From Taudactylus pleione (taxonomy: Eukaryota > Chordata > Amphibia > Anura > Myobatrachidae), in assembly GCA_031769625.1 (NCBI GenBank), contig JAUIMM010000601.1:1840501-1904500 (forward strand): a DNA stretch of 64,000 bases, written 5' to 3'. A program made the position numbers and the translations under genes. Positions 45,745 to 58,019 of the stretch are shown piece after piece. The first letter of the stretch is position 1, and the number at the start of each line of letters is the position of its first letter. The notes under the pieces were generated by a model. That model searched no databases, was not told the origin of the DNA, and saw nothing but the letters and a program-made list of their open reading frames with translations.

Positions 45745-47000
45745 CGTGACACCATCTTGCGAATGGCAGCTAGACTCCATCTTAATAATAAGAATCTGCA
45801 AGATGCCATTTTGTGACCAGCACCATTTTAAGTTACAACTCACGAGCTAAGTACAGATGGCAATGTTTTCGATAATCTACCAAAAACAACTAGAAAAACA
45901 GCCTCCTGAGTAAAGTAAATAGAATAGACAATACACCAGAATACTATGAGTGTTTTACATACAAATTGGGAATCCCTGTATATAGACAAGTATAGTTGTG
46001 GCAATTGCAATATAACCCAGACATTAATCTGAATCCTAAACAGGTTTTAGTCTTACTCCCAGACAGAATGGCCCCAGCTTCACAGCTGGGGGTAACACAG
46101 TTGCATTGCAGTTTGAAACTGTAAGTAAGGAATGAGATATGTGTGTATATATATATAGAATCTCATGCATAAACACTGCCTATTACGCACAGTTGCGCTG
46201 CTAACATGACACTCAGTAGCGAATGCACAATATCCTGCATGCGAACGCTGTTTATTAGCTGAATGCATGCATATCTGCCCCAAATCAGATAAACCTAACT
46301 AGCGTCTTTTCCCATATCCCTAATACTTACATAATGCACACTTACACAAAAGGTTCCATAGCTATAAAGTAAAAGATCCAAGTTTTATTAATTTATTACA
46401 AATGCTGTGAAATAAAGACTATTTTGGTATCTAAGGTTTAATACATGATAATTAAGCCGTGTTTGATATTATACTGATCCGCACTTTATCCACAGCTTTC
46501 CGGTATCAACGGTGTGAAGATCGGAACATGCGTTCGCAACTTATGGACCGTAAAGACATAAAGAACCAAAATGTATTTTTGTGAAACCAACAGCCTAGAT
46601 TTGCATGCAGGGGAAATAGAGGAGGCAACAAGCTGTTAGAGGCTGTTCTGTATCCATTTGAACCAACCTGTTAAATGCCCTGTAACAAATGCACCCGCAC
46701 TGGGAACCAATGGGATCAGCAACAAACTCCTCTATTGTGTTGTCTATTTCTGGGGGGTATAAATATGTGTGCTCTGACCCTGGGTTTCTAGTCTATTCTG
46801 CTGATTGCTGATTGACGGAGGTCTCTTGCTGATGCCGGAATCTGGGCCCAGAGCGCTTGCGTATGTATGACTGTATCTTGGGTCTGTTTAATTCTTTGCA
46901 CTAAATTGTACTTAGATCACAGCATTTAACTGACTATACTTTACTTGAATAATACTTTGTGCTTTGGAACACATGTTCAAGGTCTTTATTTTACTATATG
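45745..47000 (+). mobile_element. Possible retroviral LTR
   Basis: gcgtgacaccatcttgcgaatgg near 45750, a U3-like stretch, a TATA-like gggtataaatatgtgtgc near 46760, and ctctgaccctgggtttctag after it resemble a vertebrate retroviral LTR with its promoter and start of R. I cannot fix TG/CA ends or a target duplication. No coding region is attached. Confidence 0.4.
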
Positions 47001-47089
47001 ACTGCGTACGCAAATAGCGTAAATTTTATAGTTTTATAGGTAGGGTTTAGAAGGTATAGGTAGGTGCATATAGAGGTTGAAATCCAGGA

Positions 47090-47360
47090 TCCTTACTATA
47101 GAGGGGGAAACCCTCAATGTGCCGGGTCTCTACCTCTTCAGGAATCCCGGCCTGGGCTGACTATCATGGGGTACTGAATGCTTAGGCCAGGGGACCCTGT
47201 GGAGTGCGTCCCATGGCTGTGGAATATACCACCACTAGAAAGAGCCTGGTATTTCCACAACCAGGAGCCTGGTGCTGGTTGGTGAAAATATTGGGCACCC
47301 CTACATCCTTTTCCCCCATATTTTCTTAATCAGGACTGGCTCACACAGCCTGGTGCTAGT
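47090..47360. repeat. Segment with repeated gcctggtgctggttg word
   Basis: gagcctggtgctggttggtg (near 47268) and gcctggtgctagttgtactt (near 47349) repeat a word about 80 bp apart in a GC-richer stretch, possibly the leader of the preceding LTR-like element. Nothing else is recognisable from 47360 to the right terminus at 47762. Confidence 0.35.
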
Positions 47361-47769
47361 TGTACTTTTGGGGAGGGGACCGCATATCATTAATTTTACC
47401 ACCTTAATAGGATTTAACACATAGAAGCCTTTGCAGATCTCACTGATCTGTGAAGGCTTCTGTGAAACATGCACCTGCTCAGGATAAACTCACCAGCCTG
47501 AAACAGGTCTATTATTTTGTGAGTGTTTTTTCAGTAATTCTGTGTGAGTTAAAAGCTTGCACTCTATTATATTGGCAAAGTTGTATGTTTTCCATGCGAT
47601 AACATCTGTATGTGACTTTGCAGCATGTGAGTTGGGGAAATGCAATAAACATGTGAGTTTGCATGTTTCTGCAGTATATATTACATGTGCGATTTGTACA
47701 AAAATGTGAGTTTAGAGCTACACTTGCATTTGTTTACAACTCACACCCTTTTACAATTCTCCCATAGTA

Positions 47770-48780
47770 TTTATTTCTCTGTTATTGTCTCAACCACTCT
47801 GCTGAGCTACAAATAGTTACCATCCATACATTTCTGCTTTAAAATTATTTATTTGGTACAGTACATTACATACATGGAAAAGATAACCAATCATTTACAT
47901 GTCACATAAGACAAATTCCTCCAGATTTGGGTACTCTGATTGCATGCCTAACCAGAACTCTCCTGCTATTATTTTTACTATATTTTCCAATGTCACTCAG
48001 TGCAAATTAGGCTCTACAGTCTTTATGCTATAACTCATCCACCCTTCACATCACTACACTTACTCCTGCCTGGAAACACTCATATGCCCATGATTACCGT
48101 TTCCCCTCTTTTCCATCTCCCCTTCTTGACCCCCCTCCTTTCACCATATAAAAAAAAAAAAAAAAACTACCATGACAGAAATCTCTTATGTTGCTCCATA
48201 TTTATTTTGTTGGATGTTCTCCTTGCTAAGCATTCTTTCTAAATGCAGGTAAAAAAATCAACTTCTCATAATTATATTTTTTATTATCCAGAAAATGATT
48301 GCACAAGCCCCAAATGAGAAAATCACCAGTTTAGATGATAGATCAGGCTACCACACAGATTACATTTGGACTTTTATTCAATAGATTTTCTATTTCAAAC
48401 CATTATAATAACATGACAAATTATTAACAAGTGAGCTAAAGAAACATATCACTGGCTTATTTAGTTTATAGGTCTAAAAGACCATTGTAGATGCTCCTGA
48501 AATGTTGAGATTGATTTCACCTGCTGTTTGACCAAAAGCTGACTTCCTGCCTACACAAAGATGACATTTAATAAAACCCTTTGATCAGTTTAGGTAGGGC
48601 ATTGTATTTTTACATTAATTTACTGTATCTTCCTATTGTTTCTGCTTCCTCTATATTTCAAAGTCAATCTATTGATTGAAAATGTCAAAACTTTAATATT
48701 GGTTTAAAAAAATATGCTACCATTGAGAACACCTGTTTTTTTCATTAATTAATTGGAAATATATGCTCCTAAAACATGTA
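47770..48780. other. AT-rich intergenic stretch
   Basis: No gene or element is recognisable. A run of 17 A at about 48150-48166 is the only notable simple repeat. Confidence 0.55.
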
Positions 48781-48870
48781 GGGATTTCTAAAATTCTGTA
48801 ATCATTATTATTAATATTATTTTTATTATTTACCTTTATTATTTATCGTTTATCCACAGCACCTTACAAA

Positions 48871-49709
48871 GGCCGCATACACACTGAACAATATCCATGA
48901 ATGATATGAACGATAATGATATTGTTCAACAATATATCGTTCATATTGTCCAGTGTTTATGCACTCACTAACAAACAATGCACGCTCCTGCAGGATGATA
49001 ACAATATCCACAGTTGGCTGAACATGCAGCTCAATCTGGGACATCGTTAATGATGCCATGCTGCCGAATGCAGCATGGCCCCATCCCCTCCCCCTGACAT
49101 CTTATGTCATGGCCAGCATCGGCAATTGTGGATGCACTTACCAAGACCTGTACCCCCGCTGGGCCCTCCGCTGATGAGATTGTTCCATATACACATCGTC
49201 AGGGCCTGATTATAGGCAGGGTGGATGGGGCAGTCATCCATGGGCCCCCACACTCAGTAAACATTGTCTTGAACTGGGCCACACTGATCTTCCCTGGCTG
49301 GCTCCTGGCAGCATCACAGTCACTCACTTTTGATTTAAGATAGAGACAGCTTTTCTCCACCTCTACAGTGGGTGGCTGGGCTGATACTCTAAGCTCTGTC
49401 CCCGTGCTGATAATGCTGCAAGTTGTGGGTGTATGGGTAGAGGGTGGGGCCTAATACCATGAAATGCCCACCCCTGTCAGGAACATGATGAAGCAAGCAG
49501 ATAGTGTGTGTGCTCCCTCTCTCTCTCTCCCACTCTCTCTCTTTTATCTCTCCCCCATCTCTCTCTCCACTCTCACTTACTAGGTATGCGGCATAGTAGT
49601 GGCTGAAGGGGGTGTGGAAATTTTATTGGTAGGGGCCCCCAGAACTTAGTTGTCCCAGGGCCCTTACAAGCCTTATTCCGGCCTTGCACATCATCCAGTG
49701 TGCATGGGC
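48871..49709. mobile_element. Hairpin-rich MITE interrupted by a hAT MITE
   Basis: Ends ggccgcatacacactg and cagtgtgcatgggc are inverted. The left part has several separate hairpins: gaacaatatc/gatattgttc (about 48887-48926), gaacgata/tatcgttc (about 48909-48952), ccatgctgc/gcagcatgg (about 49057-49079) and tgacat/atgtca (about 49096-49110). The right end is separated by the hAT MITE at 49200-49686. Confidence 0.65.
49200..49686. mobile_element. hAT MITE, 487 bp
   Basis: Termini cagggcctgattataggc and gccttattccggccttg are inverted, flanked by cacatcgt (49192-49199) and cacatcat (49687-49694), an 8-bp duplication with one mismatch. A (CT)n-rich stretch lies at about 49517-49568. The family resembles copy D by its termini. 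Confidence 0.85.
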
Positions 49710-49839
49710 TTAAAGTATATAGAAAACAATGATTTACAGTACAAAACATTGCAGGAGAAGCACAAGGGAAGACGGCCCTGCTCGTGAGACCTTACTTTCT
49801 AAAGGGTAGAGACATCTCTGTAAAGAAAGATTAAGAAAG

Positions 49840-51590
49840 AAAAATATTGGAAAACATGGTTCAACAACAGAAAAAAACTGTCTTAAAACATTCAACATAA
49901 AGATAAAAGAGTATATATGTCATTGTTACTCATGGAGCTACTATCTGACCAAAAATATCCTAAAAGAGATTAACATGACTCGAGGCAATAATAGAATTCA
50001 GAAAAACAAAGAGTTTAAAAATGTTCAAAAAGGTCTAAAAACACTGACACCCCAAACTTTGTGAAAACCAATACTTGTGTCATTCTCAAAACTTTTGGCC
50101 ATGGCTGTAAAAGTAGAAATGCATCCCAATGAGAAATTCATATGTCTCCATAACATGGTCAGTTGGAATAGGTAAAGCAAATAATGTTCCCTTTATGGAA
50201 GGTTCAAGGTGTTGTTTTTAATGTTTAAATCTGACCAAGTGACTTTTTTAAGAAACTTTAGTGACCAGGATATTTAGAGGTGAATGTATGTAGTCCTATT
50301 ACCAGATGGAACAAATGGTTTTTAAGTTTTGCTCTAAATTTTGATTACTTTGTTCCTTATACATTAAGAGATTATGGTCACACTTAGTATAAATACTGGA
50401 CCCTGCACTGACCCACCATACCTTGAAAAAGACCCACAATTAGGTTTGAAATGCATTGTTTGTTTGCCATTTTTTTCCAGATCCTGTTGTACCTGCCAGT
50501 GAGGTGTCCATTTGCAGCCCCAACTTTGGGCCTGATCAACTCTGGTGTTTGGCTACATCTTCCATCTTGGACTCGCTTTATTACATACTGTTTCTGGTAG
50601 GCCTGCTTGGATCACTTCATTAATTTTTGTATTTATGACTTTACATTTTAATGTCTTGCTGTTTTTATATTTTACTAAAACTATATCACACTATATTAAT
50701 GTGTGTGTCTTCTTTGGGGGTACTCCTATGGAGCATACATTTTTGGATTTAACTAACAAAACATTTTCTGGTATTGGAGGGTTATAAAGTGTGGAATACT
50801 ATATAACTGGACTTCTTACTACCAAGTGGGCTCCTTTTTCTCCTTGTAGGCTTCTCACAAAATTAAGGGATTTATTATAAAGACTATTTTTGAAAGCTCT
50901 TGTATAACTTCATCCTATGTGGTATTGGTACTGTATTTATTGTATATATTGTGTTTGTGAAACGTTTTGGCTAAAGTCATGTGGGGCTGCTAACTTTAGC
51001 ACAACTGAGGTTTCTCTTCCTTTCTATTTGTTAGAATAGTATTAATGTCCACACCCAAGAGATCCAACCCTAAGTGCAACTTTTATAAATACACAAAAAA
51101 TCCTTAGAAAAAACTTGATTAAGCAGAGTTAGGAACATACTCAGTACATTCTCCATCATCAGGGGTTGATCACTGATCTCAACAACCAGGAATATACTTT
51201 ATATCTGTGTAAGCATCTGGAATAAAGTAGCTGAAGCAGCACAATAAAAGTAATATCACAGTCCCATATATCTTGGAAGACTGGGAGAAATAATTGAAAC
51301 TCCCTTGATGAAGAACTCCTGAAGAAAAATAATATCGCTAGTATCTATAGTAATTATAAAAAATCAAGGAAAGTTTTTGCAGTGTACTAATCCTCTTAGT
51401 TTTAATGGACACCATCATTAAAGACATAAGGCCTGACTCAGAGGTTGACACTAATGCCATCATCAACGAAAACAGACAAAGTAGAACTCCTGGTAAATGG
51501 GGCATACTTCGTTATGACCCTAAAACATAGCTTTTAATTCAATTACATAAAATATAAAGATCAAAATAAATGACACTTTAGTGACAAACT
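49840..51590. other. Unassigned AT-rich stretch
   Basis: Apart from the weak hammerhead-like word at 50418 and a MITE-like start at 51427 (aaggcctgactcagaggttg), nothing is recognisable. The gcctgactcagag word also occurs at 35940. Confidence 0.45.
50418..50460 (+). ncRNA. Weak hammerhead-like word of PLE type
   Basis: taccttgaaaaagacccaca followed by attaggtttgaaatgcattg has the spacing of CUGAUGA, stem II and GAAAC seen in PLE terminal ribozymes, but core and stem are heavily mutated and no PLE coding sequence is adjacent. It may mark an old PLE or LTR end. Confidence 0.25.
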
Positions 51591-51596
51591 AAAAAG

Positions 51597-51620
51597 TATA
51601 TATATATATATATATATATC
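51597..51620. repeat. (AT)n microsatellite
   Basis: About twelve AT units. The surrounding 51620-52700 sequence shows no gene or element that I recognise. Confidence 0.9.
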
Positions 51621-54021
51621 CTAAGGTAAGCAGATCAAAATGACAAGATAGGTAAATTAACATATTCAAAACATGTGCAGAAATGGTGTAAATAATAATA
51701 AACATTCACGTTAGGGGTGAATATTGGCAAAAATATGAATAAAAAAATACAGAAATACATAATGAAAATACACAAAGATTAAAATTGCACCAAGAGAAAC
51801 AGACCGATGACCAGTAACTCATATATTTGAAAAAATGTGTGTAAATCTATGAGGCATCCCTCAATGCACTGGGAATTAAATTACAAAACTTCAATGGAAA
51901 GGTTATTATAGACCAGTGTCTCTAAAGAAGATGATTCGAAGACTGTGCATTTACATGCACTAGGATCTGCTTTCGCCAGTCATGCTAGGCAGCCTTAACC
52001 TAACCTGTAACCATTGTAACCACAGCAAAATGGAAAAACAGTCAAGTGGGTGGGAAAGTATAAAAGGCAAATACACGGTCAAAAGGTAGGCAAGACCACA
52101 GCATTAAAAGATAACTATATAAACATCAACAACAACAAAAAACATGTAGAGGCAATAAGTTCAAAAAATACCTTAAGACCTAAGGAACTCAGGGACAATC
52201 TACTGATGCAGAGAGTTGTCACTTGGGTGCAACTGAGGTTGAGATTATAAAGCAGGCCTGCAATCTCCTTAGTATCATGAACATGAGGTTGGCCTGCCTT
52301 TAACATCCAGAATCAAGAACAAAGGCAATCCCCATTTGTACTTGAAGTTTCATGATCATAGGAGCCAAATTCTACAAATTTTACAATCTAAAATTCTCAG
52401 AGAATGTGTGTGAATGATTCTGGCAAACATTTGTGATCCTATTTTAACCAAGAACATTTTCAAAACAACATCTGTGGTGGGTTCTTCCTCATTAGATTAA
52501 TGGGAAAGTGTCAGCGAGCTTTTTAGAGACTGATGTGTCACAGTTTTGAAGATATTCTGTAAATGAAGGATATTGTGCATTTCTTTATGTTTAAGGTCCT
52601 CAGCTTTATCTTTCAAAATGCAACTTTGTTATGCAAGAAGTCAATGTCATCTGCCATTTCTCCAAACAGTTTGGTGTTAGGTAGTACTGTTGATTAAAGA
52701 TATCGGGTGAAATATTATAGGGTGAGAGTTTTAGTGCGAGTGCAAACTTGGGGGGTAGTTTTTTCCTGAAACTCACACTATGTAATAGAGTGCCACATAA
52801 CATCATGTGAGATTTTATTCGACCGTGCCTGCAAAACTCTCACAAATCAAAATGCAAGTTACATGTCATGCGAATAAAAACTACAGATATACCCAGTTAC
52901 ATCTTTGAAACTTGCGCGGCAAATCTTCACCACGCATGGCATGAGTTGCACTCCTGCAAATGATTATGTGTGCCGCGACCCCATAGAATTGCATGATGTG
53001 ATCGCAGTGCATTTCATAGTGTACCATAGTGTATGCATCCATGAGTAATTGCATGGCGCGATGCATGTGCACGTTTGTAGCGCAATCAGCAATTATGTAA
53101 ATTGACACGTCTGTAAGTTAATCATTGGTCCCAAAAAGTCATCCTGAATTATAACTCACTGGCCCTATAGAAGTACCACCTCTGCCATTTTGTCCTTTGA
53201 TAGGTTTTGGAAGGAGACAGTGTAGGTGTGGAGGAGTTTGTTTGTGAGTGTGATAGTCAGTTTGCATGATGGGATTTAGCTCTTGCAAGTGCTCACTAGA
53301 AAATTGCAAGAAGCTCTTCAATAATATGAAAAACATCGTCAAAGCAAAGTGGGCAGATGAGCAGCTGGAGTCTCACAGGACAGAGGGTGGCCGACCAGCC
53401 AAGATCCACTATACAGCCTACAAGTAGCTGGAGCAGGTCATACCACCATGAAATCCTGCCTGGCACCCATATAGAGGATACCGACAATCCACTATCACAA
53501 GCCTGACCTGGTGAGACACCAAACAAATATTTACCTTTTAACAGTGCCAACCTAATTCAGTCTGAACTTTAGTGTTAGACCCTTTTTTTCAGTTAGATAA
53601 AGTTACTGAATAATTACCTCAAAATGTAATCCCAATATCCTGATAAATGTGAAGAACCATAACAGAGGACCTGCCATTTGGAAATCTGTACAATGTTCAC
53701 CTTTCTTTATTTATTTCCTCAGCTGCACAACAGAAGAAGGTTTCTGGCAAGGCTTCAACTAAAAGGTGATATCCTCAAATAGTTGAGGTAGAGGCTGGAG
53801 AGTCCAAAACAAATACAATACAGTATATAGAAAAGTATAATTAGCTAATAAGGTAGCAAGCCTCTGCAATACATCTATATTGTCACTGTCACGTAACATT
53901 AACACCATTACTATTGTGACATTTAGCCCTACATTAATTAAACAATGTAATGAGTCCAAAAACATATTATTAATTATAGCATAATGATTAGAAGTCACTG
54001 ATATGTAAACTACAAACATAG

Positions 54022-54534
54022 GGCTTTATTTAGCAGCAATCACTACTGCGATCGCAGCTGTGAATTTGCAATGAATGCAACTGCGAAAATATGCTAATGC
54101 TTGCCAAAGCTCAGCCAGTATAAAGACATCAACTTCTTTATTCTTATATCCGTCCAATGTCGCTGTTCTGTGTAAACATTGGTACCATCAATGTGCATCA
54201 GGCAGTCATGCAACATTTACAACAGCCGGCCTCAGACATTGCAAGTGTCTTCGCATACAGAGAGCTCTCATGCTGCTTATGCAAATTTATGATAGCCTTT
54301 GAAACAGCATTCAAACATACAGACATGCCTGGGTTTTACTGACCACCCCCCATCACCACCCCCAAATGTTGACAGCCTGTCACTCACTTTGCGATGGATA
54401 GGTCTTCGCATCTGTTTTTGCAATGTGATCCATGCAATCATTGTGGATGCAGTTTATATGCAAGCATAATGCCAAATAATTGTTCTATGTGCGTCAGTAA
54501 CTGCAAATTGCATTCACTACTGAAAAAGGCCCTT
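54022..54534. mobile_element. MITE with agggctttatttagc end
   Basis: Left gggctttatttagcagcaat cactactgcg and the complement of the right end, agggcctttttcagtagtga atgcaatttgc, are imperfect inverted termini. Inner words gaatttgcaatgaatgcaac and gcaaattgcattcac also pair. The left edge is similar to that at 26470. Target duplication is not clear. Confidence 0.6.
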
Positions 54535-54816
54535 AATGCCAACTTCCCATCTAGAAATACCTTAAAAAGCAAGTTTGTATTGTGGTAAACTCAATAGCTT
54601 AATGGAGTCACTACTTAAACCACCTGTGCACAAGCATGGATATCCATAAGACGTGCATTGTTAGAAGAGCCAAATTACTAGGGACAGTGTATTTTGTTTA
54701 TTACAAGAATGAATACTTAACATTAAAATCTACTTTTCAGGTCCTTCTCATGCAATACTGCCAAGACTTGTCATCATTAAAAAATTCTCCAATCACGAGG
54801 ACATCATCCTGATGGC

Positions 54817-54950
54817 AGTAGTTCCTTTTGAGGCTGCAGAGGGCACTACAGCAGGCATCATTATGGTGACATAAGAATTGATGGTGGTTCCTTTTGAGCC
54901 TGCAGAGGGCACTACAGCAGGCATCATTATGGAGACTGAAGAATGGCAGC
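54817..54950 (+). repeat. 66-bp in-frame tandem duplication
   Basis: gttccttttgaggctgcaga gggcactacagcaggcatca starts at 54821 and again, with one change, at 54887. The 66-bp step preserves frame (22 residues) in the MYB-like pseudogene. Confidence 0.9.
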
Positions 54951-55378
54951 AGACCCAGCCACAGCCCACACCCACAATTCAACCCACCCCAACTATTGTA
55001 GCAATGCCATAGTCTTTGGAAAACTTTTGCCAAATCCAGGTGAACTTCATGAACACCCAAACATTCCAAATGAATGCCATCAGCAGTCAGCTGGATAAAT
55101 TAACTAATAATATAAGAGTGGCACAGGGCACAAGAACCAAAATGGCCCATGCAGCTGTTATAGATTAGCCAGGCTATTAGTGGTCAAACAGAGGCACTTA
55201 TAAGCCTCCCAAAGGGAGTTTGCAGGCCAAAGGGAGACATTACAAGAAAAAGAAAAGTTTTCTCCCCAACACACTGAAAAATAGCAGCAAAAAAACTTGA
55301 ATACTACATGATAATAGAATACAGAGGTATTTGTTGCATACAATTGCAAATATATGGTTAAGCTCCTGGCCAGCCTCA

Positions 55379-56065
55379 AGGCTCCTCTATACTGGCATCC
55401 CTAACACTACAATATAATAGCACCCACTCTGGGTCATACAGTTGCATACTGTTGTGCTACATGATAACAGAAAATACATAAATATATATAAGCTGAGAGC
55501 CAACTCACCTAGGAGGTACCCCAGAAACCTCCACATAGCAATACAGGAACAAGCACACCCTCCCAATGCTGGTTCCATCCATTCCTCTCAGAACAGCAAT
55601 ACAAAATAGTGGTTGCTCATATCAACTTAATGCTATTTCAGAGGTGCTTGTAAGGCAGGGGTGAGGAACCTTTTTTCTGCTGAGGGACAATTTGATCTAT
55701 ATAACATTATTTGTGGGCCGGATGCAGGTCACGCCCCCTCCGTGTGATGTTACATAGGGGTGGGGCCACAATCACCAGTGATTACAGTAATGCCTGGAGC
55801 ATCCTCAGGATGCTCTGGGGAGCTGTAAGGGCAGAGGTGTGACCATCTGAAACATCCTAAGGATACCCCAGGTGGCACTGCTGCATAGATTCTGGCTGCA
55901 GGGTGCCATTCTAGCCAGGCTAGCAGAAAAAAGCTCAGAGGGCCAGACCAAACTATTCCAGGGGGACTTATATGGCCCCAGGGCCTGATTTCCCTATCCC
56001 TGTTGTAAGGGGAGGGGTTTACTCTGATGTAGCATTAGGGATACCAGTAAAGAGGAGCCACCAGT
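55379..56065. mobile_element. Inverted-terminus segment flanking hAT copy B
   Basis: Left ggctcctctatactggcatc cctaacactac and the complement of the right end, ggctcctctttactggtatc cctaatgctac, are inverted. The segment contains the hAT MITE at 55656-56002. Its right part (about 55590-55655 joined to 56011-56033) recurs inverted at 58863-58949, on the far side of hAT copy B. Confidence 0.7.
55656..56002. mobile_element. hAT MITE, 347 bp, perfect 8-bp target duplication
   Basis: Termini caggggtgaggaacc and tttccctatccctg are inverted, and ttgtaagg flanks both sides exactly (55648-55655, 56003-56010). The left part (ttctgctgagggacaatttg, tgtgggccggatgcaggtca) resembles a widespread vertebrate hAT MITE group with caggggtggggaacc ends. 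The uninterrupted target is preserved at 58876-58883 in the inverted copy. Confidence 0.93.
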
Positions 56066-56129
56066 CATGATGATACTAGTCTGTCTACACCAACTTCTAA
56101 AGCCGATGCCCAAGGGCATCTAAAATCAA

Positions 56130-56795
56130 GAACCAATATTTTACAGTGGAAAAGTAAAAAAACATCAAAGGGAAAGTTAGCTGCAGAAAGACATAAATTT
56201 GGAATTTTCCTTTCACCACACAAAGTGGAGAGGAAAAGCTAATGCCTTGGCCTTTATTTATGACTGGTGGTTCTGCCTCTTATGATGATGTAAGCACAAC
56301 TGAACATGCTGACATATATATAAAGGATGCTTCTATGGAAGTGCACCAGGATGAGAATGATATTTGTGTAGCTGATGCTAATAAGGATGTTGTTGATGAG
56401 GATGTTGTTTGTGTAAATGAGGCACCAGTGGAAGAAACAGTTGTTGCCCATGATAAGGAAAAGCCCATTGTAATGTATGGGCACAAGACAAAAAAAATCC
56501 ACTTTTTATGTGTGGAATTATTTCTACCCAAATCTGGAACAACAACTGTCAAGCCATCTCTACCCTTTGTAAAACTAGAGTAAGTAGAGGTAGGAACCAT
56601 AACCATCTAGGAACCTCCTCCCTGTTACGTCATCTGCAGCATATCCATCCAAAAAGTTTTATCAAAATTCAGAAACTTTCACTAAAAAAGTACCAACAAG
56701 CAGTTCAGCATCAGATAGCTCCCTTCTCTCTGCTAGATCCAAGCACATGCCATCTTCACCATCAACACCTTAATCAACAATATCAATCATGAAGT
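56130..56795 (+). pseudogene. hAT transposase N-terminal part (copy B)
   Basis: The plus strand encodes MPWPLFMTGGSASYDDVSTT, an acidic linker (DENDICVADANKDVVDEDVV), the start of a BED finger (HFLCVELFLPKS) and, in another frame, NHLGTSSLLRHLQHIHP, the His-x4-His half of the finger. A frameshift separates the halves, and the first Cys pair is not recognisable. The frame ends near 56790, where the sequence turns into the C-terminal part in the opposite orientation. Confidence 0.78.
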
Positions 56796-56799
56796 GATT

Positions 56800-57840
56800 G
56801 GTTTGTTTGGGCCCCCACAAAAAAAACTACCAATTGGCAGCTGACATTGCTGGTAATGATCTCTACATGCACAAACTGACTTTATAGAGGCAAGTAGTTG
56901 TCGCCATCATCATCCAATTCCACACCCTCATCAGTGTGTACATCATCTTTATACAATATTAATTTGTCCCTGCTGGAATCCACCATTACAGGTGTCTCTG
57001 TAATTTTTGGATGTGATTGGCATATAATTTGTAGTTCATTTTGATGTACATCATCTTTTCCACAATTTGAGGAGGAGCCTCCTACACCGATCACTGAAAT
57101 CTCATTCTGAGTACACACTGGAGGTCAGGCAGCTCAAGTAAAGCAAAGAGTTTGTGCAAGGGCCTCCAAATTGCCTTTTTTTCCTGCCAGTAGTGAAACA
57201 GACTGTCTGACCTCAACCATTCTTTGAATGGTGACCTTATCAGATGGAGTCATGGTAGAGGTCTCATTAATTTTAGACAATTCTTTTAGACCTGATCACA
57301 TTTCAAACCTTGGTTGTGTTGACTAATCTGCATTACCAGTGGGTCTTTTGGGAAGGTTTAATTTTTTCTCAGCAGATGCACTTGCTGGAGAAACTAAAGG
57401 AGAAGCCATCGCTGCATCATATGCCACTTGAGCTAACAATTTGCTTATCAACAGCTCTTTGCATCTCTTCAGATCTGTGTCCATTGAGAAAAAAAGGCAT
57501 AATGTATGACTTAAACCTTAAATCATAAATCTTGCATTTGGTCTGTTCAGTATATCCACATATCTGTGGTTATGTGGACAGTGGGTACAACAACATTTTG
57601 GAAGCCACTAATTAAGATTTTTTTAACGTCCCTGTACAGGTTGAGAATTGCTTTTCTAGTGAAGTGGAATCTAGATGGGATTTGGTAGAGGGTACACAGG
57701 ACATAAATTAACTGTATAAAACCCACTGCATTATTGGCAGATATTGGACGCACATCTAATGCCAGCATAGATTTTATGGCATCAGTGATCTGCTGTGCAA
57801 CTGGGTGACTGCTGTCATACTTGCTCCCCCTTTGCAAATA
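56800..57840 (-). pseudogene. hAT transposase middle and C-terminal part (copy B)
   Basis: On the minus strand a 96-codon frame (57837-57547) reads HPVAQQITDAIKSMLALDVR, NAVGFIQLIYVL and IPSRFHFTRKAILNLYRDVK, ending in TVHITTDMWIY, which includes the first catalytic aspartate of hAT transposases (TTDMW). Next, decayed DLRFKSY (LDPRFK region) and dimerisation-region remnants follow to about 57000, then an acidic tail (57118-56882). The catalytic core between TTDMW and LRFK is missing. Confidence 0.78.
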
Positions 57841-58019
57841 ATTGTTTAATAGTCAATTGTTTTTTTAAAGTACTCCAAGTAGTCTTCCTCATCCCCTTCT
57901 GGGTTGACAATCCACTCCCAGCAGCAGCAGCAGGCATAGCACTCAAGGATTCTTCTTGGGCAAGGACTTATGTGAATGATTTAAATATTTTTGAAAATGT
58001 ATCCCCTCCTCCCCCATGA

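Larger units (their letters stand above)
44637..47762. mobile_element. Harbinger-type element, 3.1 kb, non-coding
   Basis: Left end ggggcaaaatgtaacggtat and the complement of the right end, ggagaattgtaaaagggtg, are imperfect inverted termini like those at 27755, with CAT on both sides (44634-44636, 47763-47765). Subterminal words with gagttt and gcaagttt-type repeats occur at both ends. The interior holds a foldback (44825-45435), an LTR-like segment and no transposase. The termini are diverged, so the pairing of these two ends is likely but not certain. Confidence 0.6.
48780..49830 (-). mobile_element. SINE tail split by a MITE
   Basis: On the minus strand, taaggtctcacgagcaggg, cgtcttcccttgtgcttctc (49830-49740) continues into the 3' (ATA)n-like tail at 48870-48795. 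The two halves are separated by the MITE at 48871-49709. The match to 8885-9088 identifies the family. Confidence 0.65.
53250..55160 (+). pseudogene. Decayed Harbinger-associated MYB-like gene
   Basis: Three plus-strand pieces suggest a broken MYB/SANT-type accessory protein of PIF/Harbinger elements. About 53310-53530 reads NNMKNIVKAKWADEQLESHR and EGGRPAK before a stop. A short segment after tatttcctcag (53720-53766) reads AAQQKKVSGKASTK and ends at a donor-like gtgata. About 54735-55160 contains MAVVPFEAAEGTTAGIIM twice and ends FQMNAISSQLDKLTNNIRVA, the coiled region seen at the C-terminus of such proteins. Stops occur throughout. A MITE interrupts it at 54022-54534. Assignment rests on general resemblance. 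Confidence 0.4.
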
